From positions 186,001 to 250,000 of the forward strand of contig NZ_MSCV01000001.1 of NCBI RefSeq assembly GCF_002005105.1: a stretch of DNA of 64,000 nucleotides, written 5' to 3'. The first letter of the stretch is position 1, and each line of letters opens with the position of its first letter. The notes under the pieces were generated by a model. That model was not told the origin of the DNA. It did not search any database and saw only the letters and a program-made list of their open reading frames with translations. Origin of the DNA: Methylocaldum sp. 14B (GTDB taxonomy: Bacteria; Pseudomonadota; Gammaproteobacteria; Methylococcales; Methylococcaceae). The position numbers and the translations under genes are program-made. Shown piece after piece: positions 1-7,304 of this stretch.

Positions 1-2
1 TG

Positions 3-827
3 CCGGATGCCATGGGTTTGGGTCTGGAGTTCGTCGAAGGCGAGGGGCCCCATTTCAGAAATCCGGTCCGCAGTGCTGCGGATGTGCGCCGGCTGTCGGT
101 TCCTGATCCGGAAACCGATTTGCGGTATGTCATGGATGCTGTACGCCTGATTCAACAAAATCTGGACGGCAGCGTTCCGCTTATCGGGTTCTCGGGTAGT
201 CCCTGGACTTTGGCCACCTATATGGTCGAGGGCGGCGGCGGGCAGGAGTTTCGCAGGGTCAAGGGATTGATGTACGAGCAACCCGTGGTTCTCCATGATC
301 TCCTGGAAAAATTGGCCGACGCCGTAGCGCTGTATATCAATGCCCAAATCGCCGCAGGCGTCGATGTGGTCATGGTGTTCGACACATGGGGTGGAATTCT
401 GCCGGCGGCGCATTACGAAGAATTCTCCTTGGCTTACGCCAAGCGCGTACTCGACAAGCTGAATCGGCGCCACGGCGGCAAAATCATACCGACCATCTTC
501 TTTACCAAGGGCGGCGGACAGTGGCTGGAAGCCATGGCGGAAACGGGATTCGACGCCTTAGGCTTGGATTGGACCACACCCATCGGAGAGGCGCGTCGAC
601 GAGTGGGGCACAAGGTCGCGCTGCAAGGCAATTTGGATCCTATGGCTTTGTATGCACCGATCGAGGCCATACGCACCGAAGTAAAGCGGGTCTTGGAGCA
701 ATACGGTCACGGAGAGGGACATGTGTTCAACTTGGGACATGGGATATTGCCCGATGTCGATCCCGAGCACGCCAAGGCGATGATCGAAGCCGTGCACGAA
801 CTCAGTCCCGCATTTCACGGACGTTGA
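3..827 (+). CDS. hemE: Uroporphyrinogen decarboxylase, 5'-truncated by window edge
   Basis: Removes the four acetate carboxyls of uroporphyrinogen III to give coproporphyrinogen III in cytosolic haem synthesis. The frame is open from the window edge, so about the first 80 residues of a ~355-residue enzyme are missing and the ATG at 12 is internal. [19 protein letters not shown], the segment LGLDWTTPI and the C-terminal [16 protein letters not shown] block are typical of HemE. Only 3 nt separate its stop from the next gene, so the two are probably cotranscribed. Identification is secure. Confidence 0.97.
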   Translation, partial: PDAMGLGLEFVEGEGPHFRNPVRSAADVRRLSVPDPETDLRYVMDAVRLIQQNLDGSVPLIGFSGSPWTLATYMVEGGGGQEFRRVKGLMYEQPVVLHDLLEKLADAVALYINAQIAAGVDVVMVFDTWGGILPAAHYEEFSLAYAKRVLDKLNRRHGGKIIPTIFFTKGGGQWLEAMAETGFDALGLDWTTPIGEARRRVGHKVALQGNLDPMALYAPIEAIRTEVKRVLEQYGHGEGHVFNLGHGILPDVDPEHAKAMIEAVHELSPAFHGR

Positions 828-830
828 TTT

Positions 831-1394
831 ATGTCGGAGCACAACCCTTGGAAATTGATTCGGCGTCGGGAAGTCTACGAAAATCCGTGGATTCGTCTGG
901 ACGAGGACGAGGTGATCAACCCATCCGGCGGGTTGAGTATTTATGGCAGGATCCATTTCAAGAGTCAGGCTATCGGCATCATACCGATAGACGCCGAAGG
1001 CAATACTTGGCTGGTCGGCCAATATCGCTACGTGCCCGATGCCTATTTCTGGGAAATTCCCATGGGCGGTTCGCCCGAAGGTGAAGACATTCTGGAGACC
1101 GCGAAACGCGAGCTCAAGGAGGAAACCGGCCTGATAGCCAAGGACTGGAGTGTTTTCATGCACTTGCATACCACGAACTCGGTTACCGACGAGGAAGGCT
1201 ATGTGTTCCTTGCGGAGGGTTTGGTGGAGGGCGAACCGGACTTCGAAGAGACGGAGGCTATTACAATCAAGAAGCTGCCTTTGCTGGAGGCGGTGCGCAT
1301 GGTGATGGACGGCACAATCACCGACTCGATCAGTGCCGCCGGCCTGTTAAAGCTTGCTTGCCTCAGAAATTTGCTTCCTCCCGCCTGCCGTTAG
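831..1394 (+). CDS. Nudix hydrolase, ADP-ribose/nucleotide-sugar pyrophosphatase type
   Basis: A 187-residue Nudix hydrolase. The Nudix box G-x5-E-x7-REUxEExGU is complete around residues 82-104 (GGSPEGE, then RELKEETGL), so the metal-binding glutamates are present. The N-terminal strand-rich part (SQAIGIIPIDAEGNTWLVGQ) and the WEIPMGG lead-in resemble the NudF/ADP-ribose pyrophosphatase branch, which cleaves nucleoside diphosphates linked to another moiety. The exact substrate cannot be read from sequence. It starts 3 nt after hemE, suggesting an operon, but no functional link to haem synthesis is evident. Confidence 0.9.
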   Translation: MSEHNPWKLIRRREVYENPWIRLDEDEVINPSGGLSIYGRIHFKSQAIGIIPIDAEGNTWLVGQYRYVPDAYFWEIPMGGSPEGEDILETAKRELKEETGLIAKDWSVFMHLHTTNSVTDEEGYVFLAEGLVEGEPDFEETEAITIKKLPLLEAVRMVMDGTITDSISAAGLLKLACLRNLLPPACR

Positions 1395-1706
1395 TTAAAC
1401 CGGTCTGCCAATAGGTCCGCTGTTCCACCATCGGGTTACGGCGCCCGAATGGTCCGGCTTTTGCCTGTATTATCGATAAGCGACATAACCTTGATTGAAT
1501 TGGGGCAAAAGCTCTGATCGATCACGGTAAGGAGAACCGCAACCGCTCGTCGTCGTCCAATGGATAATCCGTTTTTTCTCCCGGCATACCGGAGGCGTAG
1601 GCTCACGGACAGTTGCTATACTCGAGGAGAAGTTTCATGATCGGCTTGCAACACGGGCGGATTCGTCGCTTTTTGGGGTAGATCTTAACTCTTTGGAGGT
1701 CTAGAC
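1395..1706 (+). other. Intergenic region with a possible promoter and a 14-codon leader ORF
   Basis: This 312-base gap holds no gene of normal size. A TATACT hexamer at 1617-1622 could be a -10 box, but no good -35 box precedes it. A tiny ORF at 1637-1681 (14 codons) has a good AGGAGA ribosome binding site and ends 25 nt before the next gene, which has its own TTGGAGG site. The tiny ORF may be a leader peptide or chance. I see no strong terminator after the Nudix gene. Confidence 0.3.
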
Positions 1707-2342
1707 ATGATGGCGCCTGAAAACCTCGACGCGAACTTGATTACGGATGTAAACGTCCAGGAATTCTTCAGGGAATCGGTAACAACGGCTTTATCGAATC
1801 AAAAAGTCGATGCCGGAGAGGACACCGTCTACTACATCGTCAACTTGCTTGCCTATTTCACCCAGGCGGACAAGCTGTTTTCCCGTACCGCCGAAGGCGT
1901 CACATTGCAGCCACTTGCCTTGATCTACGCTGAAGCCGTGGAGGCGGCGAGCATGGAAGAGAGGCATCAAATTCTGCGCAGGCTCGGAGACGTGGCGCTA
2001 TTGATATCCGGCTTGTTTTCCTCCAGCCTCAATCGAAAGCTCGTCGACATCGACTATTACATCGCCATGGGGGGTACCGCCTATGGATATCTGTGCGACC
2101 TTAACCGAGGCACCTTACGAGGTAAAGCTTTCTGCGCGATTTTTGGCGAGCTTTCCGAAAAGTTCCAATCGTTCGTGGACGTACTGTCGGAGGTCGGGGA
2201 AAGAACCCCGTTGAATTCGTGCACCGATATTATGAGGCTCTACGAAATCTGGCTTCGAACCGGCAGCAAGCGCGCGGCTGACAAGCTGAGGAAACTGGGC
2301 ATAGAGCCGGCCCAAGGCTCGATCAGTCGCCGGCACAACTGA
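1707..2342 (+). CDS. Conserved protein of unknown function, mostly helical
   Basis: I do not recognise this 211-residue protein. It starts at an ATG with a clear TTGGAGG ribosome binding site 9 nt upstream. It has no signal peptide or obvious membrane segment; one moderately hydrophobic stretch (VALLISGLFSSSL, about residue 98) is more likely a buried helix. It looks like a predominantly helical cytosolic protein. The next rightward gene is also unknown and of similar length (217 residues), and a small repeat lies between them. They may have been cotranscribed partners, but I cannot assign a pathway. Confidence 0.75.
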   Translation: MMAPENLDANLITDVNVQEFFRESVTTALSNQKVDAGEDTVYYIVNLLAYFTQADKLFSRTAEGVTLQPLALIYAEAVEAASMEERHQILRRLGDVALLISGLFSSSLNRKLVDIDYYIAMGGTAYGYLCDLNRGTLRGKAFCAIFGELSEKFQSFVDVLSEVGERTPLNSCTDIMRLYEIWLRTGSKRAADKLRKLGIEPAQGSISRRHN

Positions 2343-2347
2343 AGGAG

Positions 2348-2649
2348 GCGCCACTTCCTAGAAACGGCAGTTGGCCGCTTTAGAAGGAGTAGAAAAGCCG
2401 CATGAATTCTGACCGTCCTACCTTCTACCGATCTCACCGCTTAGGTGAAAAGGCTACGCACCCGATTGCACGGCGGGCGAGCTGCCTGGCGGCGTTGCTT
2501 CTCATCGCGGGAGACTACCTCGCTGCCTCGTCGCGCCCCTTCGACGGGGCTCAGGACAGGCCCTTCGACCGAGCTCAGGACAGGCTTGCCATCCGGCCCG
2601 CCCGCCGCACACTCGGACGCGTCCAACTGCCGTTTCTAGGATTATGCGC
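2348..2649. repeat. MITE-like element with perfect 18-bp terminal inverted repeats
   Basis: CCTAGAAACGGCAGTTGG at 2357-2374 returns as its exact reverse complement at 2623-2640. Weaker matches extend the arms to about 2348 and 2649 (GCGCC.. facing ..GCGC). Inside, at 2537-2560 and 2561-2584, are two tandem 24-bp copies of CCCTTCGACNGNGCTCAGGA plus CAGG, a repeat type widely dispersed in bacterial genomes. No transposase is encoded, so this is a non-autonomous element or two nested repeats. The ATG of the next gene (2644) lies inside the right arm. Confidence 0.75.
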
Positions 2650-3297
2650 CTGAATGTCCTGCAGAAGCTGCTGGAGCGCATCTATCGCATCGAGGTTGAT
2701 CTCGATGTGGAGGATTTCTTGATTACCGATCCGGACCTCGCGCGGCGTTTGGACACCAGCATCAATCCTCGCGAAAGCAAAGAGAAGCTCTTGGTCTCGC
2801 AACAAGATGACCATCTGGATCTCGCACTTTTCCTCGATGCCTCGGTATTGGCCCGCCTGACCGATGATGATCCGCTGGTGAGTCTTCATTCCGAAAATTT
2901 CATCGATTTCCTTTTGGCCGTGGAAGGCGTCAGTCACTTTCTTTATCTCATATGGAACGCTGGCGTCGAGCGCGGCGTGACGCTGATGGAACTGGAGATG
3001 CAGGCCGAGGTGGATAAATTCGTAACCGCCACATCGCTATGGAAGCGGCAGGGCAAAAGTCTTGTACCTTCGGAACTTCGATATTGCCTATTCGAGGCCC
3101 CGGCTTACGACGCGGCATTGGACCAGGTTCAGCGGCAGCGCTATGAAGATGCCAACCATTATGCAGGCAAGTATTGCCTTCGATTGGAAACCCGTTATCT
3201 GAAAAAAGCGCGGGCAGGCGAGATGATGGAAGAACTCCGCCGGTTTTATCGGCTTACTCAAGGCGAAAAGATTCGGCTGATCAATTCGATTGCTTGA
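2644..3297 (+). CDS. Conserved protein of unknown function
   Basis: I do not recognise this 217-residue soluble, acidic, probably helical protein. It has no signal peptide or membrane segment. The first ATG lies within the right inverted-repeat arm of the preceding MITE-like element, and only a weak AGGA stands 4 nt upstream, so the repeat may have replaced the native leader or even the first codons. The repeated patterns DLDVEDFL and DFLLAVEGVSHFLYL give no family name. It follows another unknown gene in the same direction. Confidence 0.7.
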   Translation: MRLNVLQKLLERIYRIEVDLDVEDFLITDPDLARRLDTSINPRESKEKLLVSQQDDHLDLALFLDASVLARLTDDDPLVSLHSENFIDFLLAVEGVSHFLYLIWNAGVERGVTLMELEMQAEVDKFVTATSLWKRQGKSLVPSELRYCLFEAPAYDAALDQVQRQRYEDANHYAGKYCLRLETRYLKKARAGEMMEELRRFYRLTQGEKIRLINSIA

Positions 3298-3455
3298 TGG
3301 GCGCTTGCTTAGAGATGGCCCCAGCCGAGTTTCGACTTACCCGTACTTTTTTTATTTGGATAATTGGCGGGTTAGAAAAAGCTCGCGCGGGCCTTATTCT
3401 AACCAAATCGGGAGTTCCCCGGCTCTGTCGGGGGGATAATACTTACTTCTCAACA

Positions 3456-3764
3456 TCATTCGGGTGTTGAATGACGTGTCCTCTTGCTTTTCTTTGGCGC
3501 TGGGTTAATTTCCGATGCGTCAACCGCAATCGAGGTCAACTTTTCTGCCTTTTGAATGCCTATCTTCACTACAGGAACAATCGCAGCAGGGAGAAGATTG
3601 CTTTCGGATTGCCCAACATTGGCAGCAGATAGCCCGAACTCCATATATAAGGACCAAATGCCTTCGTGGATTCCCTGTTTCTTAATTAATACTTCGGCAA
3701 TCTCTTTGTGCGAGAACGCGAACCGAGTTGGTTCCTCTGTTTCAACTTGCTTTTCTGTGCTCAT
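3456..3764 (-). CDS. Hypothetical protein, third gene of the hicAB unit
   Basis: A 102-residue protein of unknown family. Its start codon overlaps the last base of the hicB-like gene, so it is translationally coupled to the toxin-antitoxin pair. The N-terminal third is acidic (TEKQVETEEPT) and the C-terminus is basic and Lys/Arg/Pro rich (NPAPKKSKRTRH). Base composition is lower in GC than the flanking core genes, as in hicAB. It may be an accessory of the toxin-antitoxin unit or unrelated cargo. Confidence 0.6.
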   Translation of the reverse strand: MSTEKQVETEEPTRFAFSHKEIAEVLIKKQGIHEGIWSLYMEFGLSAANVGQSESNLLPAAIVPVVKIGIQKAEKLTSIAVDASEINPAPKKSKRTRHSTPE

Positions 3765-4342
3765 TAATTTACCGTCCTGGCGTACCCGACTAAATTATCC
3801 GGAACAATGATCGGCTTATCTTCTGGTTCGTTAGTAATCGTTGCGGTAGTGCTCCGCAAGACCGCAAGTCCCCGAAGTAGTTGCACGGGTGTATCGGGTG
3901 TATTCTGAAGGGCGGAACGCAAGTCGAAAATGGCCGAGAGCATTTCATCCGTGCCCAGAGACCTATGACACATTAATGGAACTTCTCGGTTACGTTCGCT
4001 AGCGTCAAACGTCTCTACCGCTCGTTGAATTGCTTGTTTGACGAACTCATTAAGTCTAGTCTTTTGTAACCTAGCAACCCGAGCTGCTGCTTTGTGGAGT
4101 TCGGGGCCGATCCGAACGTTAAATGATCCGCTATAGGGCTTTTGTGGTTTGACGCCTTGTTCTTCGCACGTAGCAATGTAATCGTCTACTGCCTCATGGA
4201 ATGCATTTAAAAGCTCAGGTACGGTTTGGGCTTCGAATGTAACAAGTGGATCGATAAATTCCAACTTCCCATATAAGCATCCGTCCTCGAAGCTAACGTT
4301 AACGGAACCATAGTAGCCTTTGTAGCGCAGCATATTCATCAT
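3764..4342 (-). CDS. hicB: HicB-type antitoxin with C-terminal ribbon-helix-helix segment
   Basis: Antitoxin and autorepressor of a HicAB pair. Residues ~1-60 form the RNase-H-like HicB fold (YKGYYGSVNVSFEDGCLYGK, FEAQTVPELLNAFHEAVDDY), which binds HicA. Residues ~70-110 (FNVRIGPELHKAAARVARLQ) match the RHH DNA-binding segment of long HicB proteins. About 80 extra residues follow with no known match, so this HicB is longer than usual (192 against about 130-150). It overlaps hicA by 4 nt. Inverted repeats upstream of hicA are probable operator sites. Confidence 0.88.
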   Translation of the reverse strand: MMNMLRYKGYYGSVNVSFEDGCLYGKLEFIDPLVTFEAQTVPELLNAFHEAVDDYIATCEEQGVKPQKPYSGSFNVRIGPELHKAAARVARLQKTRLNEFVKQAIQRAVETFDASERNREVPLMCHRSLGTDEMLSAIFDLRSALQNTPDTPVQLLRGLAVLRSTTATITNEPEDKPIIVPDNLVGYARTVN

Positions 4343-4587
4343 AAATACCCCGCGTTTTTTAATTTCTCTATGACCATCTCCAAAGCGTAGCGTTTAACGA
4401 TTGAACCTGGATGCGGTTTATGTAGATTGATCATGTCATTCGGATTGCCGTTGTCAAACTTGACACGAGATCCATCCCCCTGTCTTTGCCGATATCCAAA
4501 GTGTTGCAAGACGCTCACGAGTTCCGTCCACGTGAAGTCTGAAGGGACCGCGATCAATCGTTCGATGAGTTTTTCTTTCTTACTCAC
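4339..4587 (-). CDS. hicA: HicA-type mRNA interferase toxin
   Basis: An 82-residue HicA toxin with a double-stranded-RNA-binding-like fold that cleaves mRNA under stress. The diagnostic pieces are present: the small-toxin layout, GDGSRVKFDN in the centre and the catalytic histidine region NLHKPHPGSIVKRYAL. It is promoter-proximal to hicB, as usual for hicAB. The pair lies between the chromosome and the tRNA-Leu fragment, so it may belong to an older insertion at the same tRNA. Toxicity is inferred from the family only. Confidence 0.9.
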   Translation of the reverse strand: MSKKEKLIERLIAVPSDFTWTELVSVLQHFGYRQRQGDGSRVKFDNGNPNDMINLHKPHPGSIVKRYALEMVIEKLKNAGYL

Positions 4588-4605
4588 GACTCGAAACAGA
4601 GTTTA

Positions 4606-4654
4606 GTAACCGATGGTTACATTAGCAACTGTAATTTAGTTGCACGGTTGCTAA
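4606..4654 (-). promoter_or_regulatory. Clustered dyads upstream of hicA, probable HicB operator
   Basis: Three overlapping dyads lie within 50 bases before hicA: GTAACC/GGTTAC (4606-4620), GCAACT/AGTTGC (4625-4643) and TTAGCAAC/GTTGCTAA (4622-4654). Long HicB proteins carry an RHH domain and repress their own promoter through such dyads. Assignment as an operator is inference from position and symmetry. Confidence 0.5.
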
Positions 4655-4722
4655 TCACGTCGCTTTGAGCAGCATACGCTAGTCTGGCTCATCTTCGAGC
4701 TTCTCTTTGGAAAAAACAAAAA

Positions 4723-4743
4723 AGCCCGGTTCATTGCCGGGCT
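4723..4743 (-). terminator. Leftward terminator, original tRNA-Leu terminator
   Basis: Read leftward, AGCCCGG-CAATGAA-CCGGGCT is followed by an unbroken T run. It lies about 100 bases downstream of the displaced tRNA-Leu 3' end, so it is probably the terminator that served the tRNA gene before the element integrated. A closely similar terminator stands at the same distance from the intact tRNA copy (18150-18177). Confidence 0.7.
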
Positions 4744-4839
4744 CATTTCTGCGTTACTTCTCTACATTGCATCTACGGGCGTTTTTGCTTGCCGTTTTTG
4801 TCGGATGCTTTCGAGTTCATAACGTCTTGATTTTTTAAG

Positions 4840-4897
4840 TGGTGCCGAGGGCGAGAATCGAACTCGCACTTGGTTTCCCAAACCAGATTTTGAGTCT
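4840..4897 (-). repeat. attL: displaced 3' fragment of tRNA-Leu
   Basis: These 58 bases are identical to the 3' end of the intact tRNA-Leu at 18269-18326, including CCA, T arm, variable arm and the 3' side of the anticodon arm. Identity stops after GAGTCT. The fragment cannot fold into a tRNA because the acceptor 5' strand and D arm are absent. Less perfect similarity continues outward for about 120 bases, through the terminator. Confidence 0.9.
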
Positions 4898-4924
4898 TTG
4901 ACATTATCAACTTTCAATAACTTA

Positions 4925-5057
4925 CGTTAATCTCCGTTAACACTCCAAAAACCGGAAATAAGCCCGATAAATCAAGGAGTAAGACACTTCCGTTAACATT
5001 TCGGTATCTGTTGCTACCTAAGTCAATTTTGCTTAATCTGTCTACATTGCGTCTACA
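4925..5057 (+). promoter_or_regulatory. Integrase leader with repeated CCGTTAACA and TCTACATTGCGTCTACA motifs
   Basis: CCGTTAACA occurs at 4934-4942 and 4990-4998, with a third CGTTAA at 4925-4930. TCTACATTGCGTCTACA, itself two TCTACA hexamers 11 bases apart, lies at 5041-5057 on the first integrase codon. The same motif recurs beside the right att site (around 18188) and, with changes, beside the left one (around 4757). Repeats at both ends of an element next to int are expected for arm-type integrase or excisionase sites. That role is inferred. Confidence 0.5.
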
Positions 5058-5071
5058 TGAAAAGGCAACAG

Positions 5072-6283
5072 ATGAGTACATCTTATGCGGAGATTACCGA
5101 GCGGATCGTTCGGGAATCGGAACCGCCGGCTAAAGGCCAGCGGTTCATTCGGGATACCAAGCTGAGCGGTTTCGGTCTTCGGATCACCGATACGGGAGCG
5201 AAGGCCTTCATTGTCGAGGCGAGGGTCAAGCATGGTCGGCCGCGACGGATCACCATCGCCAGGTGTCAGAGCATGAGCGTCATGGATGCTCGACGGGAAG
5301 CTCGGCGGGTCCTGGGCGAGCTGGCGACCGGTGACGATCCGGTGGCGGAACGGCAAGCCGAGAAGCACAGGAATGTCACCCTGCAAGATGTCTTCGATGA
5401 CTACGTTGATGCGCGTAACAACTTGAAGGAATCCACACGGAACGATTATCAGGAGGCGCTGAATACCTCGTTTGCCGATTGGTTGAACAAGCCGATCGCG
5501 AACATCACCGAAGAGATGGTAGCCAGGCGGCACAAGGATCGCGGCAAAGCGAGTCCGTCGCGGGCCAATCACGCCATGCGGGTGCTGCGGGCGCTGGTCA
5601 ACTTCGCCATGGGGCGATACCGTGACGCCGACGGAAAACCCTTCATTCTCGAAAACCCGGTCAAGCGGCTTTCGCGTGAGCGATCCTGGTTCCGCGTCGA
5701 CCGGCGACGCACCATCATCAAGCCCTACCTGTGGCCGAGCTGGTTTCGCGCCGTTTCCGAGCTGCGGGCGCTCAAGAGCAATGCCGACGTGGAGTCGGTC
5801 CGGGATTACTTTTTGTTTTTGGCGTTCACGGGCCTTCGTAAGGAAGAAGCAGCCGGGCTCCCGCTATCGGCCGTCGATTTTAGGGACCGGACTTTCGCGA
5901 TCATCGATACGAAGAACAGCGATCCGCACGTGTTGCCCATGTCGGACTTCCTGGAAGAGATCCTGCGACGGCGAGCCGAAGCGGCAACGGGCGATTACGT
6001 CTTTTCCGGCAAAACCGGCCGGCTGGTGGACGTGCGGCACTGGATCGGTCGGATTATCGGGGAATCCGGAGTTCGGTTCACGCTGCACGACCTGCGGCGA
6101 ACCTTCATCACGACGGCGGAAAGCCTGGACATCTCCGCTTATGCCCTGAAGCGGTTGTTGAACCACCGGGCCGCGCAATCGGATGTCACCGCCGGCTACA
6201 TCGTGCACGACATCGAGCGGCTGCGGCGGCCGATGCAGATGGTTACCGATGCGCTGCGCGCTGCGGCTGGTGCAGAGGGGTAG
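5072..6283 (+). CDS. int: Site-specific tyrosine recombinase (integrase)
   Basis: Integrase that catalyses integration and excision at tRNA-Leu. An N-terminal P4-type arm-binding domain (GFGLRITDTGAKAFIVEARV) is followed by a SAM-like core-binding domain (~90-190) and the catalytic domain. All catalytic positions are visible: Arg in FTGLRKEEAAG, Lys in IIDTKNSDPH, His-x-x-Arg in LHDLRRTFIT, His in LLNHRAAQ and Tyr in AGYIVHD. I chose the ATG at 5072 because AAAGG stands 7 nt upstream; the ATG at 5057 lacks a ribosome binding site and sits on a repeat. It directly adjoins attL, the normal arrangement. Confidence 0.93.
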   Translation: MSTSYAEITERIVRESEPPAKGQRFIRDTKLSGFGLRITDTGAKAFIVEARVKHGRPRRITIARCQSMSVMDARREARRVLGELATGDDPVAERQAEKHRNVTLQDVFDDYVDARNNLKESTRNDYQEALNTSFADWLNKPIANITEEMVARRHKDRGKASPSRANHAMRVLRALVNFAMGRYRDADGKPFILENPVKRLSRERSWFRVDRRRTIIKPYLWPSWFRAVSELRALKSNADVESVRDYFLFLAFTGLRKEEAAGLPLSAVDFRDRTFAIIDTKNSDPHVLPMSDFLEEILRRRAEAATGDYVFSGKTGRLVDVRHWIGRIIGESGVRFTLHDLRRTFITTAESLDISAYALKRLLNHRAAQSDVTAGYIVHDIERLRRPMQMVTDALRAAAGAEG

Positions 6284-6287
6284 CGAC

Positions 6288-6863
6288 ATGGACCCGTTGA
6301 AATCCATTTTGGAGGCTCCGAAAGAGCATTGGGCGAATATCGAGTTCATGCGCGATTGGGCAAGGGATTACCTGCTCGCGCAAGAGTACACCCGCTTTGA
6401 TTTGGAAACCTATGCCTACGATCCGGAGCAGGGCCGTTGCGGATGGCGCTACCACATACCTCCTGATGAGATTGACCGCCTGTCGCGGAAATATCTCGAG
6501 GGGCGCGGCCGAGGGGTGCGTCCAACGCCGCTGACAGGCGCGGCCTGGCGCGTATTCGCCGCAGCGAGATACCTATTGGAACGCGGCTATGACGAAAGGG
6601 CGAACGAGATATTCGTTTCCGAGCGATCGCGACTTGAAGGGTATGCCGTAGTGCATTCGATAGTTGCGAGAATTAATCCTGCGAAGGGGGGCAGGCAAAA
6701 GAGAGAGAGCACTAAAAAGATTCGAGACGACTGGGAAAAAAAAGCAAAAGATATTTTGGCGCGCCACCCAGACCGCAGTGATCGGGCTGTCGCTATACAG
6801 ATTGACCCGAACAACTGGGACTACATTCGGAAGATAGTCAGAAAGGTCCGGCGCGGCGTCTAA
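6288..6863 (+). CDS. Unknown element protein following integrase
   Basis: A 191-residue protein that I do not recognise, starting 4 nt after the integrase stop and so likely cotranscribed. The first 110 residues are rich in aromatic and acidic residues. The last 70 are highly basic (GGRQKRESTKKIRDDWEKKA, then WDYIRKIVRKVRRGV), which suggests a nucleic-acid-binding tail, and HPDRSDRAVAIQID could form a helix-turn-helix-like pair. Codon use is less GC-rich near the 3' end. A role in excision or regulation is possible but unsupported. Confidence 0.7.
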   Translation: MDPLKSILEAPKEHWANIEFMRDWARDYLLAQEYTRFDLETYAYDPEQGRCGWRYHIPPDEIDRLSRKYLEGRGRGVRPTPLTGAAWRVFAAARYLLERGYDERANEIFVSERSRLEGYAVVHSIVARINPAKGGRQKRESTKKIRDDWEKKAKDILARHPDRSDRAVAIQIDPNNWDYIRKIVRKVRRGV

Positions 6864-6867
6864 AAAA

Positions 6868-6896
6868 AGTTGGACTTTTCAGAGCAAAGTCCAACT
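6868..6896 (-). terminator. Perfect 11-bp stem with T run on the leftward strand
   Basis: AGTTGGACTTT (6868-6878) pairs perfectly with AAAGTCCAACT (6886-6896) over a 7-base loop. Seven A's precede it on the + strand, so leftward transcripts would end in the stem plus a U run. Rightward transcripts have no U run. It may stop leftward antisense transcription into the integrase unit, or act as a DNA operator next to the AlpA-like gene. Confidence 0.6.
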
Positions 6897-6909
6897 CACA
6901 AAAGTGAAC

Positions 6910-6942
6910 ATATCTCCCGTCATCCATCAAAACGGGAGATAT
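6910..6942 (+). promoter_or_regulatory. Hairpin hiding the ribosome binding site of the AlpA-like gene
   Basis: ATATCTCCCGT (6910-6920) and ACGGGAGATAT (6932-6942) are perfect reverse complements with an 11-base loop. The 3' arm contains the GGGAG ribosome binding site of the ATG at 6945, so the hairpin in mRNA would block translation. As DNA, the dyad could equally bind the HTH product as an operator. Confidence 0.6.
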
Positions 6943-6944
6943 CA

Positions 6945-7196
6945 ATGTCCAGCACATCATCTGCGATTGCCGCGCCGTCGGCGGCGAATAATCACGACCT
7001 ATTGACGCCGCGCGAAGCCGCCAAAGAACTGCGGGTAGACGAGGCTACGCTCCGGATTTGGCGGTCGACCGGCAGGTACTGCCTGCCGTACATCAAAATC
7101 GGCCATCACGTTTTTTATCGCCGCGAGGTGATCGAGCAGGTCAAACTGCACGGCCTCAAAAAACGCGGAAAAGTACGGATGGAGGGCGCTGTATGA
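6945..7196 (+). CDS. AlpA-like / MerR-type HTH DNA-binding protein, regulator or excisionase
   Basis: An 83-residue protein of the HTH_17/AlpA-excisionase group. The helix-turn-helix lies at about residues 20-60: LLTPREAAKELRVDEATLRI, then YIKIGHHVFYRREVIEQ. In satellites such as P4 and PICIs, the AlpA protein activates or excises the element; this role is taken from the family. I chose the ATG at 6945 because GGGAG stands 6 nt upstream, inside a perfect hairpin. An upstream in-frame start at 6870 would read through both hairpins and is unlikely. Its stop overlaps the next small ORF. Confidence 0.85.
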   Translation: MSSTSSAIAAPSAANNHDLLTPREAAKELRVDEATLRIWRSTGRYCLPYIKIGHHVFYRREVIEQVKLHGLKKRGKVRMEGAV

Positions 7197-7294
7197 CCGC
7201 GCGACTATACCGATGCCTGGCCCTGGCCGCCGCCGTCGATGTCGACCTGGTGGCTGTGGTGATGATCGTCGCGATGACGATCGCGTCCCGCTGA
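7193..7294 (+). CDS. Possible 33-residue hydrophobic peptide
   Basis: Starts at an ATG overlapping the stop of the AlpA-like gene (ATGA). The product is short, with a hydrophobic middle (LALAAAVDVDLVAVVMIVAM) that could span a membrane once. It fills the space before the next gene, whose ribosome binding site follows immediately. Coupling and spacing favour translation, but nothing shows a function. Confidence 0.4.
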   Translation: MTARLYRCLALAAAVDVDLVAVVMIVAMTIASR

Positions 7295-7304
7295 CGGAGG
7301 GGTT

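Noticed and set aside
558..1169. Leftward 203-codon frame over hemE and the Nudix gene
   Set aside because: Antisense shadow of two genes with clear motifs.
4840..4897. A second tRNA-Leu gene
   Set aside because: Only the 3' two-thirds is present; the acceptor 5' strand, D arm and half of the anticodon stem are missing, so it is the displaced att fragment.
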